From contig NZ_MINO01000015.1 in the NCBI RefSeq assembly GCF_001757355.1, positions 1-64,000 on the forward strand: 64,000 nt of DNA, given 5' to 3'. The notes beneath the pieces were generated by a model. The model was not told the origin of the DNA, searched no databases, and was given only the letters and a program-made list of their open reading frames with translations. Below are positions 1 through 9,051 of this stretch, piece by piece (within the stretch, counting starts at the first letter, position 1; the number at the start of each line of letters is the position of its first letter). The position numbers were made by a program, and so were the translations under genes. This DNA is from Sphingobium phenoxybenzoativorans (GTDB taxonomy: Bacteria; Pseudomonadota; Alphaproteobacteria; Sphingomonadales; Sphingomonadaceae).

Positions 1-251
1 AAGGCGGGATAGCCGGGATCGCCAAGGAACAGGTAGCGCGCGCCCAGCCGCGCCGTCTCCGCCACTTCCCGTTCCACATCATCGATGGATGCGATGCGCG
101 GCGCCTTGCCGCCGCCCCGCGCCGCCAGATCCGGCAAAGCCTGTAGCGCCGCGCCCGCCGTGCCGAACCGCGCCAGCAACTGCAGGAAGGTCACCGGGCC
201 GATCTGCGCCGACCGGATCAGGCGCAGCCGGTCGAACTGGTCAGCCTCCAC
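1..251 (-). CDS. dprA: DprA/Smf DNA-processing protein, N-terminal part (cut by window edge)
   Basis: Reading leftwards from a GTG at 251, the frame gives FDRLRLIRSAQIGPVTF, then LLARFGTAGAALQALPDLAA and a GDPGYPA stretch, which is the N-terminal SAM-like domain and start of the Rossmann fold of DprA. The family loads RecA on incoming single-stranded DNA during transformation. The GTG lies two bases after the plsY stop, so the two genes are translationally coupled; plsY-dprA is a common pair in sphingomonads. A CTG two codons upstream is a less likely start. About 83 codons are inside the window; the rest lies to the left. Confidence 0.88.
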   Translation of the reverse strand, partial: MEADQFDRLRLIRSAQIGPVTFLQLLARFGTAGAALQALPDLAARGGGKAPRIASIDDVEREVAETARLGARYLFLGDPGYPA

Positions 252-253
252 GC

Positions 254-862
254 TCAGGCGGCCTCGTCCGTTTTCTTCCCGACCTTCGGCTCTGTGCCCG
301 CCATCAACCGCGCGATGTTGGCCCTGTGCCGCCACAACACCAGCAGCGCCATCGCCAGGAATGGCGGCAGAAATTCCAGATGCCCGAAGGCGAAGGCGCC
401 GACCGGCGCGCTCACTGCGGCGGACATGCCCCCGACCGAGGAATAGCGCAGCAGATATAATGCGCCCAGCCACACCCCCGCGAACACCAGTCCGCTCGGC
501 CAGTATAGCGCCGCGACCACGCCCATCATCGTCGCCACGCCCTTGCCGCCCGCAAAGCGGAGCCAGACGGGATAGCAATGGCCGATAAAGGCCATCACGC
601 CCGCCATCGCGCCGCCGCCGTCAACAATCTGCGCGCCGATCGCCACCGCCGCTGCGCCCTTGCCCAAGTCCAGAAGCAGGGTCAGGGCGGCAAGCCATTT
701 CTTGCCGGTGCGCAACACGTTGGTCGCGCCGATATTCCCGGACCCGATCTTGCGCAAGTCGCCGCCGCCGGAAAGGCGCGTGAGCAGGAGGCCAAAGGGC
801 ACAGACCCCAACAAATAGCCGATCAGCAGCGCCAGCGCCGGAGCCTGCCAGAGCGATTGCAT
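254..862 (-). CDS. plsY: Glycerol-3-phosphate acyltransferase PlsY
   Basis: 202 aa, the usual PlsY length, very hydrophobic with about five membrane segments. PlsY transfers an acyl group from acyl-phosphate to glycerol-3-phosphate, the first step of phospholipid synthesis in the inner membrane. Family motifs are present: GSGNIGATN at about residues 40-48, a GHCYPVWLRFAGGKG block near 90-108, and a glycine-rich GSVPFG near the N-terminus. The C-terminus is charged (PKVGKKTDEAA). dprA starts two bases after its stop. Confidence 0.97.
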   Translation of the reverse strand: MQSLWQAPALALLIGYLLGSVPFGLLLTRLSGGGDLRKIGSGNIGATNVLRTGKKWLAALTLLLDLGKGAAAVAIGAQIVDGGGAMAGVMAFIGHCYPVWLRFAGGKGVATMMGVVAALYWPSGLVFAGVWLGALYLLRYSSVGGMSAAVSAPVGAFAFGHLEFLPPFLAMALLVLWRHRANIARLMAGTEPKVGKKTDEAA

Positions 863-984
863 GAATGTCCCCCGGTTTCGATTGCGGGCGGATCATAGAG
901 GCGAAGTCCGCCGGGGCAACGGGATTCGTGGCGCTATGCCGCCAAACCTTGCCGTCATCCCAACTCGGGCCTGTTACCTCGTCC

Positions 985-1070
985 GTCACCCCTGCGAAGG
1001 CAGGGGTCCCGCTGTTCCTTCGATGCCGTCGGAAAAAAGAAGCGGGATCCCGGCCTTCGCCGGGATGACG
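985..1070. repeat. Paired palindromic intergenic repeat (CCTGCGAAGGCAGG family)
   Basis: Two hairpins face each other: CCCCTGC-GAAG-GCAGGGG at 989-1006 and ATCCCGG-CCTTCG-CCGGGAT at 1047-1066, with outer CGTCA/TGACG ends pairing across the unit. It lies between divergent plsY and murI. Related units occur at 6871-6947 and 9052-9117. The arrangement resembles REP/BIME-type elements. Nothing else was recognised in the 863-1134 gap. Confidence 0.8.
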
Positions 1071-1134
1071 ATGGCGATATTCTACAACCGGAGACTGTTG
1101 ACTCCCATCCGGCATCACCCGACATCACCTCCCC

Positions 1135-1938
1135 ATGTCAGTCCCCGAAAATGCCCCCCTGCTCTTTTTCGATTCCGGCGTCGGTGGTCTCTCCATCCTC
1201 GGCCCCGCCCGCGAAACCCTGCCCAATGCGCCTATCGTCTACGCCGCCGACCGCGCCGGTTTCCCCTATGGCACGAAGAGCGAGGCGGAAATCGCCGCCC
1301 GCGTTCCGGCGCTTCTGGGCCGCCTGGTCGAACGCTACCGCCCCCGCCTTGCCGTCATCGCCTGCAACACCGCCTCCACCATTGCCCTGGCGGCCGTGCG
1401 ATCGGCGCTCGACATCCCGGTCGTCGGCACTGTCCCCGCCATCAAGCCCGCCGCCCTGCAATCGAAAAGCCGCGTCATAGGCGTGCTCGGCACGGACGCC
1501 ACCGTGCGTCAGCCCTATGTCGACCGGCTCGCCGCCGAACATGGCGCGGATTGCGTCATTCTGCGTCATGGCTCCGCCGCACTGGTCGCGCTCGCCGAAG
1601 CGAAACTGCGCGGAGAGCCGCTCGATCCGGCCGTGGCGCGGGACGCGCTGGCAGGTCTGTTCGATCAGCCCGGCGGCGACCGGATGGACGTGGTGGTGCT
1701 TGCCTGCACCCATTTCCCGCTGGTTCAGCCGGAACTGGAGGCCGCCAGTCCCCGGCCGCTGATATTCACCCATGGCGGTCCCGGCATTGCACGGCGCATC
1801 GCCTATCTGACCCAGGGACAATCCTGGCCGGCGCGCCCCCAAGAAGGCATCGCCGTTTTCACCCGGCTCGACCCCGATGTGGAGGCGTTGCGCCCGGCGC
1901 TTATGGATTACGGCCTCACGCGCATTGAGGGATTATAG
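1135..1938 (+). CDS. murI: Glutamate racemase MurI
   Basis: 267 aa. Interconverts L- and D-glutamate without a cofactor to supply D-Glu for peptidoglycan. The N-terminal FFDSGVGGLS motif, the first catalytic cysteine in VIACNTAST (C77) and the second in LACTHFPL (C191, followed by H193) are all present, and the length is normal. A dispersed palindromic repeat lies just upstream. The next gene, hemA, follows after a 167-base gap and probably has its own promoter. Confidence 0.97.
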   Translation: MSVPENAPLLFFDSGVGGLSILGPARETLPNAPIVYAADRAGFPYGTKSEAEIAARVPALLGRLVERYRPRLAVIACNTASTIALAAVRSALDIPVVGTVPAIKPAALQSKSRVIGVLGTDATVRQPYVDRLAAEHGADCVILRHGSAALVALAEAKLRGEPLDPAVARDALAGLFDQPGGDRMDVVVLACTHFPLVQPELEAASPRPLIFTHGGPGIARRIAYLTQGQSWPARPQEGIAVFTRLDPDVEALRPALMDYGLTRIEGL

Positions 1939-2105
1939 GGCGGATCGCCATTCGCCCCCCGGCAAGCCCCCTTTTGGTACATGGACCGAATGTCCGATTG
2001 CAGTGATCGGGAATAGCCATAAAGTTGCGAACCGTTATCGCTGGCAAATCCTTGGTTCAGCGTATAAATGCCCCGGATAAGGGGATGAGGAAGCGGGATT
2101 AAGGC

Positions 2106-3326
2106 GTGAATTACAAGCACATCTTCAGCCAGGCGATCGAGCGCCTTCATGGCGAGGGCCGTTACCGGGTCTTCATCGATATTCTGCGCAACAAGGGCGC
2201 TTACCCCAACGCACGCTGCTTCCACGGCCATAATGGGCCGAAGCCGATCACTGTATGGTGCTCCAACGATTATCTCGCCATGGGTCAGCATCCCAAGGTC
2301 ATCGCCGCGATGGAAGAAGCGCTGCATGATGTCGGCGCTGGGTCCGGCGGCACGCGCAATATCGGCGGCAACACCCACTATCATGTTGATCTGGAAAGCG
2401 AACTTGCAGACCTGCATGGCAAGGAAGCGGCCCTTCTCTTCACCAGCGGCTATGTCTCGAATGAGGCGACCCTTTCCACGCTGGCGAAGCTGCTGCCGGG
2501 CTGCATCATCTTCTCGGACGAACTCAATCACGCCTCGATGATTGCGGGCATCCGCAATTCGGGCTGTGAGAAGCAGGTTTTCCGCCACAATGATGTCGAG
2601 CACCTGCGGGAACTTCTGGCCGCCGCCGATCCCGAAGCGCCGAAGCTGATCGCCTTCGAATCGGTCTATTCGATGGACGGCGACGTTGCCCCGATCTCGG
2701 CGCTGTGCGACCTTGCCGACGAATTCAACGCGCTGACCTATCTGGACGAGGTTCATGCCGTGGGCATGTACGGTCCACGCGGCGGCGGCATTTCCGACCG
2801 GGATGAGGTTGCCGGCCGCCTGACCATTATTGAGGGCACGCTGGGCAAGGCGTTCGGCGTGATGGGCGGCTACATCGCCGCCGACCAGATGATCGTCGAT
2901 GTGATCCGCAGCTATGCGCCCGGCTTCATCTTCACCACCTCTCTGTCGCCGGTTCTGGTCGCGGGCGCGCTCGCCAGCGTGCGGCATCTCAAGGCGTCGA
3001 GCGAGGAGCGTCAGGGCCAGCAGGCCGCCGCCGCCCGGCTCAAGGCCATGATGGGTGAGGCTGGCCTGCCCGTCATGCCCTCCACCACCCATATCGTCCC
3101 CCTTATGGTCGGCGATCCGGTGAAGGCAAAGCGGATCAGCGACATCCTGCTCGCCGAATATGGCGTCTATGTGCAGCCCATCAATTATCCCACCGTCCCC
3201 CGCGGCACGGAGCGGCTTCGCTTCACCCCTGGTCCTGCGCATGACGAGAGCATGATGCGGGAACTGGTCAGCGCGCTGGTGGAAATCTGGGACCGCCTTG
3301 AACTGCGCGAGGCAAAGGCCGCCTGA
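2106..3326 (+). CDS. hemA: 5-aminolevulinate synthase (C4 pathway)
   Basis: 406 aa PLP enzyme condensing glycine with succinyl-CoA to 5-aminolevulinate, the committed step of heme and corrinoid synthesis in alphaproteobacteria. It starts [20 protein letters not shown] as in other bacterial ALAS. The DEVHAVG motif carries the PLP-nitrogen aspartate (D214), and the Schiff-base lysine is K248 in [13 protein letters not shown]. The [15 protein letters not shown] substrate loop is intact. Full length, no sign of disruption. The C4 route itself supports an alphaproteobacterial host. Confidence 0.98.
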   Translation: MNYKHIFSQAIERLHGEGRYRVFIDILRNKGAYPNARCFHGHNGPKPITVWCSNDYLAMGQHPKVIAAMEEALHDVGAGSGGTRNIGGNTHYHVDLESELADLHGKEAALLFTSGYVSNEATLSTLAKLLPGCIIFSDELNHASMIAGIRNSGCEKQVFRHNDVEHLRELLAAADPEAPKLIAFESVYSMDGDVAPISALCDLADEFNALTYLDEVHAVGMYGPRGGGISDRDEVAGRLTIIEGTLGKAFGVMGGYIAADQMIVDVIRSYAPGFIFTTSLSPVLVAGALASVRHLKASSEERQGQQAAAARLKAMMGEAGLPVMPSTTHIVPLMVGDPVKAKRISDILLAEYGVYVQPINYPTVPRGTERLRFTPGPAHDESMMRELVSALVEIWDRLELREAKAA

Positions 3327-3427
3327 AGCGCCGTCCCGGCCGGGTTTCTGGCCGGAAAAAGCGGCTGACGGCCTCTTTTCATCGTTACGTTAGTGCAACC
3401 CATCGCTCCTTGGGTCATTGATAGCAT

Positions 3428-3832
3428 GTGAGCGAATCGAAACCTCGGCGCCTGACGGAAAAACTGCCGTTTCTCGGCGCGCTTTGGCTCGCCATCGCGA
3501 CCGCCTTGCTATGCGCGATTGTGCCGTCCGGCCTGCCGGGCAGCGAATCCCGCGGGTCCGCTTTCAATCCGTCCAATTCGGTCGTTGCCCTGCGCGCAAA
3601 ATCGACCAAGGCCGTGCCAGCGGTAGAAAAGATTGCGGACAAGGACAGCATCAAGCCCGCATCCCATGGTGGTTGGCGATCCTGGCATGATCTGGCCATC
3701 GCGTCGGCAAACGCTGTTCAGGCAATCGCCATCGCGACGCTATCGCCCGCATTCACGTCACAAAGCGACCAGATAGCGCCAACCGGCCTGTTCGCAGTCA
3801 TCCTCCCTCGCGGCCCTCCCGCGGCCGGATGA
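3428..3832 (+). CDS. Small hypothetical secreted or membrane-anchored protein
   Basis: 134 aa from a GTG start. Not recognised. A basic N-terminus (MSESKPRRLTEK) is followed by one hydrophobic segment (LGALWLAIATALLCAIV, about residues 16-33), then a polar, Ser/Ala-rich region and a Pro/Gly-rich tail ending PRGPPAAG. The layout suggests a one-pass membrane or exported protein. Codon use matches neighbouring genes. It sits about 100 bases after hemA on the same strand, without a strong ribosome binding site. It could be a chance frame. Confidence 0.45.
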   Translation: MSESKPRRLTEKLPFLGALWLAIATALLCAIVPSGLPGSESRGSAFNPSNSVVALRAKSTKAVPAVEKIADKDSIKPASHGGWRSWHDLAIASANAVQAIAIATLSPAFTSQSDQIAPTGLFAVILPRGPPAAG

Positions 3833-3937
3833 CAGCGGGCGGCCGTCACCGGCCGCCAATCCTTCATTGCCTGGCCGTCGCGAACGCTGGCGCCGATGGA
3901 ACGCCATCCGCGCACGGCCGTAGAGCGAGGAATATCC

Positions 3938-4048
3938 ATGATAAGAAAACGCAAGAAACCGCCCTGGTGGTTCATGCCGACCGTGCTGATGGGCATGGCC
4001 GGCGCCGCCGGCATCATGGCCGCGTTGGTCACTGTGTCGGCGGAATAG
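3938..4048 (+). CDS. 36-aa single-pass membrane miniprotein
   Basis: A short frame reads MIRKRKKPPWWFMPTVLMG and then a hydrophobic stretch to a VSAE C-terminus. A purine-rich GAGCGAGGA sits about 7 bases before the ATG. The strongly basic N-terminus plus one 20-residue hydrophobic helix predicts a small inner-membrane protein, N-in. No function is recognised. It lies 88 bases before the antiporter gene on the same strand. Confidence 0.45.
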   Translation: MIRKRKKPPWWFMPTVLMGMAGAAGIMAALVTVSAE

Positions 4049-4136
4049 CAAATGCATAACGCCGCCGGGACGGCGCGGGCGTAAGCTGCGCGAAACCGTT
4101 CCGGCGGCCCATATTGGAATTCATCCGGGGAAGACC

Positions 4137-5783
4137 ATGCCGCATTATTCGCCGCTGATCGCCACTATCGTCGCTGGTCTGGTGGTCGCGTTCCTGATGG
4201 GCGCGATCGCCCAAAGGCTGAAAATTTCGCCGATCGCGGGCTATTTGCTGGCCGGCATCCTCGTCGGCCCGTTCACGCCGGGTTTTGTCGCCGACACAAA
4301 GCTGGCGAACGAACTCGCCGAGATCGGCGTGATCCTGCTGATGTTCGGCGTGGGGCTGCATTTCTCCCTGCGCGACCTGCTGTCCGTCCGGAAGATCGCC
4401 ATTCCGGGGGCGATTGCGCAGATCGCCGTGGCGACATTGCTCGGCATGGGCCTTGCCTGGCTCATGGGCTGGAACATGCTGTCCGGCTTCGTCTTCGGCC
4501 TGGCGATGTCCGTGGCAAGCACCGTTGTCCTGCTCCGCGCGCTTCAGGCGCGGGACCTGGTGGACACGGAACGGGGCCGCATCGCGGTCGGCTGGCTGAT
4601 CGTTGAGGATCTCGTGATGGTTCTCGCCCTCGTTCTCCTGCCTGCGCTGGCCGAGATCAGGCATGGCTCCGAGGGCGCGGAGGCGGGCTTTTCCGCCATA
4701 TTGAAACCTCTCGCAGTCACCATATTCAAAGTTACGGGCTTCCTCGCCCTGATGCTGGTGGTCGGACGGCGCGTCATTCCATCGGCCCTGCACTGGGTCG
4801 CACATACCGGATCGCGGGAGCTGTTCCGCCTCGCCGTGCTGGCGATCGCGCTTGGCGTCGCCTTTGGCGCAGCGATGATCTTCGACGTCTCCTTCGCGCT
4901 TGGCGCCTTCTTCGCGGGCATGATCCTGGGCGAGACGCCGCTCAGCCGCCGGGCGACGGAGGAAACGCTGCCCCTGCGCGACGCCTTCGCCGTGCTGTTC
5001 TTCGTGTCCGTCGGTATGCTGTTCAATCCCGCCATCCTGATGAAGCAGCCTGCGCCCTTGCTGGCCTCCGTCGCCATCATCATGATCGGCAAGTCCGTCG
5101 CGGCCTATTTCATCGTCCGCTTCTTCCGGCATTCCAGCCGGGTGGCCCTCACCATTGCCGCCAGCCTGGCCCAGATTGGCGAGTTCTCCTTCATTCTCGC
5201 CGCGCTGGGCACCGGTCTCAAGATATTGCCGCCCGACGCCCGTGACCTGATCCTGGCAAGCGCGCTGATATCCATCTTCCTCAATCCGTTCCTGTTCTCC
5301 TTCGTCACCTCCGCGAAGGAAGAAGATGAGGAACCGGATGAGACAGCCGCGGCGAAGCAACCCGCGCGCAACGACCATATGATCCTCGTCGGCTATGGCC
5401 GGGTCGGCAGCATCATCGCGGCGGAACTGCGCAACCGCAGTGGCCATCTGGTCATCATCGAAGACAAGAACGAGCAGGCCAAACGCGCCGTCGAGGATGG
5501 ATATGAGGTGGTGAAGGGCAACGCCGTGGAAGGGCGCATCCTGGAGGCGGCCGGGATCGACAGGGCAGGAACGCTGCTTATCGCCATTCCCGAAGGCTAT
5601 GAAGCAGGCGCGATCTTTCAGCGCGCGATGAAGCTGAACGCCGCCATCCGCGTGATCGCCCGCGCCCATTCCGATGGAGAGGTCGAACATCTCAGGCGGC
5701 TGGGCGTGCCCGACGTGGTCATGGGCGAGCGGGAGACCGCTTCGCGTATGCTCGGCATTTCGGCGACCGGCCGGATGGGGTGA
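4137..5783 (+). CDS. ybaL: YbaL/KefB-type cation:proton antiporter (CPA2) with TrkA-N domain
   Basis: 548 aa. About 12 membrane segments of the CPA2 Na+/H+ exchanger fold occupy residues 1-390, with motifs such as GYLLAGILVGPFTPGF and ALGAFFAGMILGE. A cytosolic Rossmann domain follows from about 413 (MILVGYGRVGS, then EDKNEQ), i.e. a TrkA-N/RCK nucleotide-binding module. The family exports K+ or another monovalent cation in exchange for H+ and is gated by nucleotides or redox ligands. No C-terminal TrkA-C is evident. The actual ion is inferred. Confidence 0.92.
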   Translation: MPHYSPLIATIVAGLVVAFLMGAIAQRLKISPIAGYLLAGILVGPFTPGFVADTKLANELAEIGVILLMFGVGLHFSLRDLLSVRKIAIPGAIAQIAVATLLGMGLAWLMGWNMLSGFVFGLAMSVASTVVLLRALQARDLVDTERGRIAVGWLIVEDLVMVLALVLLPALAEIRHGSEGAEAGFSAILKPLAVTIFKVTGFLALMLVVGRRVIPSALHWVAHTGSRELFRLAVLAIALGVAFGAAMIFDVSFALGAFFAGMILGETPLSRRATEETLPLRDAFAVLFFVSVGMLFNPAILMKQPAPLLASVAIIMIGKSVAAYFIVRFFRHSSRVALTIAASLAQIGEFSFILAALGTGLKILPPDARDLILASALISIFLNPFLFSFVTSAKEEDEEPDETAAAKQPARNDHMILVGYGRVGSIIAAELRNRSGHLVIIEDKNEQAKRAVEDGYEVVKGNAVEGRILEAAGIDRAGTLLIAIPEGYEAGAIFQRAMKLNAAIRVIARAHSDGEVEHLRRLGVPDVVMGERETASRMLGISATGRMG

Positions 5784-5850
5784 GCTGCGGCGAGGCGCAC
5801 CTTCTTCCCCCCTTGCGGAACATCCACCCACGGTCCCACATTAATGGGCT

Positions 5851-6852
5851 ATGCCGCCCGCCACGCACTGGATCGAACCGCACCCCAGCGGCATTTATGT
5901 CCGCCCCGCCGACGCCTGGATCGACCCGTCATTGCCCCGCGAAAGGGCGCTGGTCACGCACGGCCATGCCGATCATGCGCGTGGCGGCCACGGCCATGTC
6001 TGGGCGACGCGCGAGACGCTGGGCATCATGGCGCTGCGCTACGGCACGGCGGAGGGCACGCCGATGGCCTATGGCGAAAGCATGCGCCTGGGCGGCGTGG
6101 ACATCAGCTACATCCCCGCCGGCCACGTCCTCGGCTCCGCTCAGATCATGCTCGAACATGCGGGCGAGCGGGTTGTCGTCACCGGCGATTACAAGCGCCG
6201 TCCCGACCCGACCTGCAGACCCTTCGAAGTCACCCCGTGCGACATCTTCGTCACGGAGGCGACGTTCGGCCTGCCAGTGTTCCGCCACCCCGACACCGGG
6301 AGCGAGATCGACCGGCTGCTCGGCGCGCTCCACGCCAATCCGGATCGCTGCGTGCTGGTTGGCGCTTATGCCTTGGGCAAGGCGCAACGGATCATCTGCG
6401 AACTGCGCGACCGGGGCCATCATGACCCCGTCTATATCCACGGCGCGCTGGAACGCATGTGCGCGCTCTATACGGACTTCGGCGTCGAGATGGGCGAACT
6501 TCGCCCCGCAACGGGCATCGATGCGAAGGACATGCGCGGCGCCATCGTCATTTCCCCGCCTTCCGCCCTCAACGACCGCTGGAGCCGCCGCCTGCCCGAC
6601 CCGATCACCGCCATGGCCTCTGGCTGGATGCGCGTGCGCCAGCGCGCGCGGCAGAAGAATGTCGAACTGCCCCTCATCATTTCCGACCATGCCGATTGGG
6701 ACGAGCTGACCGACACCATAGCCGAGGTCGCCCCGTCCGAAACCTGGGTCACCCACGGCCGCGACGACGCGCTGGTCCACTGGTGCACCATGCGCCAGAT
6801 GCGCGCCAAGGCGCTGGCGCTGGTGGGGCGTGAAGATGAGGATGAGGGATGA
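5851..6852 (+). CDS. Ligase-associated DNA exonuclease (metallo-beta-lactamase fold)
   Basis: 333 aa. The metal-binding HGHADH motif is at residues 37-42, later ligands include HVLGSAQ and TGDYKRR, and SDHADWDEL and WVTHGR lie in the C-terminal part, as in the CPSF/SNM1-like nuclease family that accompanies bacterial ATP-dependent DNA ligases. A role in DNA repair is inferred from that association. The ligase gene begins about 110 bases downstream on the same strand, with a palindromic repeat between them. The usual Lhr-type helicase and PdeM phosphodiesterase partners are not adjacent. Confidence 0.93.
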   Translation: MPPATHWIEPHPSGIYVRPADAWIDPSLPRERALVTHGHADHARGGHGHVWATRETLGIMALRYGTAEGTPMAYGESMRLGGVDISYIPAGHVLGSAQIMLEHAGERVVVTGDYKRRPDPTCRPFEVTPCDIFVTEATFGLPVFRHPDTGSEIDRLLGALHANPDRCVLVGAYALGKAQRIICELRDRGHHDPVYIHGALERMCALYTDFGVEMGELRPATGIDAKDMRGAIVISPPSALNDRWSRRLPDPITAMASGWMRVRQRARQKNVELPLIISDHADWDELTDTIAEVAPSETWVTHGRDDALVHWCTMRQMRAKALALVGREDEDEG

Positions 6853-6870
6853 AAGTTGCCGTCTCTCTCA

Positions 6871-6947
6871 GTGCTCCTGCGAACGCAGGAGCCCAGGGTC
6901 TAATGCGCAGCGTCCAGAATACTGGGCTCCTGCGTTCGCAGGAGCAC
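6871..6947. repeat. Perfect 26-bp inverted repeat (CCTGCGAACGCAGG family)
   Basis: The 26 bases at 6871-6896 are exactly reverse-complementary to 6922-6947, and each arm itself contains a CTCCTGCG..CGCAGGAG palindrome. It sits between the exonuclease stop and the ligase start and is open in the ligase frame, creating a spurious N-terminal extension there. It could fold into a cruciform or affect expression of the downstream gene. Confidence 0.85.
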
Positions 6948-6961
6948 GGGAGGGAGGAACG

Positions 6962-8560
6962 ATGAGGCAATTCTCCCAGCTCCTCGACGGCCTCGTCTAC
7001 ACCCGCTCCCGCAACGGGAAGCTGGACCTGATCGCCGACTATATGCGCACCGCGCTCGATCCGGACCGGGGCTGGACGCTCGCGGCGCTGACCGGCAATC
7101 TCGACCTGAAAGCCGTCAAGGCGTCCGCCATCGGCGACATGATCCGCGAGCGCGTCGATCCTGTCCTGTTCGAAATGAGCCGGGACTATGTCGGCGACCT
7201 GGCCGAAACGGTCGCCCTCCTCTGGCCCAAGCATGAAGACCAGCCCGCCGAGATCGACGACGGCTCCCTCACCGTCGGGGCAGTGGTTGAACGTCTGTCG
7301 TCAGTCAGCCGCGCCGGTGCCCCCGCCGCGCTTGCCGCCATGATGGACCATCTCGACGCCAGCGGCCGCTTCGCCCTGCTGAAGCTGGCCACGGGCGGAC
7401 TCCGGGTAGGCATCTCCGCCCGACTCGCCAAGACCGGCCTCGCCCAAGCGTTCGGCCTCGATATAGACGAGGTTGAGGAGGTGTGGCACGCCCTCACCCC
7501 ACCCTATGCGGCCCTGTTCGGCTGGGCGGAGGGACGCGGCGACCGCCCGGACCCTGCGGGCACGCCCTTCTTCCGCCCCTTCATGCTCGCCCATCCACTG
7601 GAGGACGGCACGGTCGACCTGGCCGACTATGCCGCCGAATGGAAATGGGACGGCATCCGCGTCCAGATCGTCGGCACGGGCCAGGAAACCCGCCTCTACA
7701 GCCGCGCCGGAGACGACATCACCGGCAGTTTTCCGGAAATTGCAGAGGCTTTCTCTGGCCATGCCGTGCTGGACGGCGAACTGCTGGTGAAGGGCGAGGT
7801 TCAGGGTGCGGAACAGCACGGCGGGTCCGCCGCCAGCTTCAACGCCCTGCAGCAACGCCTCGGCCGCAAGACCGTCTCGGCAAAGATGCTGGGCGACTAT
7901 CCCGCCTTCGTCCGCCTCTACGACCTCTTGCTGGACGGCGAGGAGGATCTGCGCGCGCTGGGCTGGACCGAGCGCCGCGCCCGCCTGGAAGCCTTCATGA
8001 CGTCACTCGATCCGGCCCGCTTCGATATCTCCGCCATCATCGACGCCCCGGATTTCGAGGCCCTGGGCGACATTCGCGCCGGCGCGCGCGAAGCCGCCAT
8101 CGAGGGCGTGATGCTCAAGCGCCGGGACAGTCCCTATGTCGCGGGCCGTCGCACGGGCCTTTGGTACAAATGGAAGCGCGACCCGCTCACCGCCGACTGC
8201 GTGATGATGTACGCCCAGCGCGGTCATGGGAAACGCTCCTCCTTCTATTCCGACTATACCTTCGGTTGCTGGAATGCGGAGGGCGAACTGCTACCCGTCG
8301 GCAAGGCCTATTCGGGCTTCACAGACGAGGAGCTGAAGTGGCTGGACCGCTTCGTGCGGACCAACACAATCAAGACCTTTGGCCCGGTGCGCGAGGTAGA
8401 AAAGACGCTGGTGCTGGAAGTCGCTTTCGATTCCATCCACCAGAGCAAGCGCCACAAATCCGGCCTCGCCATGCGCTTCCCCCGCATCTCCCGCATCCGC
8501 CGCGACAAACCGGCGGCGGAGGCGGACGTGATCGAGACGCTGGAACGGATGATCAGCTAG
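6962..8560 (+). CDS. ATP-dependent DNA ligase (cisplatin-type/LigB-like, exonuclease-associated)
   Basis: 532 aa from the ATG at 6962, which follows a strong GGGAGGGAGG. The open frame reaches further back to 6830, but that extension is encoded by the palindromic repeat and is not credible. The N-terminal ligase domain (about 1-200) precedes the adenylation domain, with the catalytic lysine K228 in EWKWDGIR, motif IV EGVMLKR, and motif V near WYKWKRDP. A C-terminal OB domain follows. It seals nicks using ATP in a repair role, with the upstream exonuclease as probable partner. Confidence 0.95.
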   Translation: MRQFSQLLDGLVYTRSRNGKLDLIADYMRTALDPDRGWTLAALTGNLDLKAVKASAIGDMIRERVDPVLFEMSRDYVGDLAETVALLWPKHEDQPAEIDDGSLTVGAVVERLSSVSRAGAPAALAAMMDHLDASGRFALLKLATGGLRVGISARLAKTGLAQAFGLDIDEVEEVWHALTPPYAALFGWAEGRGDRPDPAGTPFFRPFMLAHPLEDGTVDLADYAAEWKWDGIRVQIVGTGQETRLYSRAGDDITGSFPEIAEAFSGHAVLDGELLVKGEVQGAEQHGGSAASFNALQQRLGRKTVSAKMLGDYPAFVRLYDLLLDGEEDLRALGWTERRARLEAFMTSLDPARFDISAIIDAPDFEALGDIRAGAREAAIEGVMLKRRDSPYVAGRRTGLWYKWKRDPLTADCVMMYAQRGHGKRSSFYSDYTFGCWNAEGELLPVGKAYSGFTDEELKWLDRFVRTNTIKTFGPVREVEKTLVLEVAFDSIHQSKRHKSGLAMRFPRISRIRRDKPAAEADVIETLERMIS

Positions 8561-8588
8561 GATATTGTCTCGGTATCGCCTCTCGCCT

Positions 8589-8653
8589 CCGTTCGTTTCG
8601 AGCGCAGTCGAGAAACAGGCGCGCGGTTTCTCGACTGCGCTCGAAACGAACGG
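8589..8653. repeat. Perfect 28-bp inverted repeat (TTTCGAGCGCAGTCGAGAAA family)
   Basis: The arms at 8589-8616 and 8626-8653 are exactly complementary around a 9-base GC-rich loop. It fills most of the ligase-GFA gap. The core motif differs from the CCTGCGAAGGCAGG repeats, so it belongs to a second family. It would form a very stable hairpin in RNA but lacks a U-tract, so it is not a typical terminator. Confidence 0.85.
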
Positions 8654-8686
8654 CTATATTTGCCCAGCCATATGGGAGACAGAAAC

Positions 8687-9037
8687 ATGCCCTACGAAGG
8701 AAGCTGCCACTGCGGCAAGGTGACGTTCAGCGTGGACGCAGACCCGCCCTTGGAGGCCATGACCTGCAACTGCTCGCACTGTTCGCGCAAGGGCTTCGTC
8801 CTGACCTTCGTGCCCGCCGCTCAGTTCACGCTGAAAAGCGGCGCGGATGCGCTCGGCAGCTACGAGTTCTACAAACACAAGATCGATCATCAATTCTGCA
8901 CCACCTGCGGCACCCAGGCTTTTGCAGCCAGCGCCATGCCGGATGGCACGGAGATGCGCGCGGTTAATCTGCGCTGCGTGCCGGAAGTCGATATCGACAC
9001 GCTGAAAATCACAAAGGTCGACGGCGCAAGTTTTTGA
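8687..9037 (+). CDS. GFA-family (glutathione-dependent formaldehyde-activating enzyme-like) protein
   Basis: 116 aa; the ATG at 8687 is preceded by GGGAGAC at good spacing. The zinc-binding cysteines of the Mss4-like/GFA fold are visible: GSCHCG (C7, C9), CNCSHC (C27, C29, C32) and FCTTCGTQ in the C-terminal half. The family includes S-hydroxymethylglutathione synthase, but most members, including short ones like this, have unknown substrates. It stands alone between two palindromic repeats, with no formaldehyde-oxidation genes nearby. Confidence 0.9.
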   Translation: MPYEGSCHCGKVTFSVDADPPLEAMTCNCSHCSRKGFVLTFVPAAQFTLKSGADALGSYEFYKHKIDHQFCTTCGTQAFAASAMPDGTEMRAVNLRCVPEVDIDTLKITKVDGASF

Positions 9038-9051
9038 GAGATTCCCATTTC

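Noticed and set aside
4029..5831. 600-residue minus-strand open frame
   Set aside because: Antisense to the ybaL antiporter, which has clear membrane and RCK motifs; the shadow has no fold-like pattern.
6830..6961. 44-residue N-terminal extension of the DNA ligase
   Set aside because: It is encoded by the palindromic repeat and the exonuclease tail; a strong ribosome binding site and conserved N-terminus place the start at 6962.
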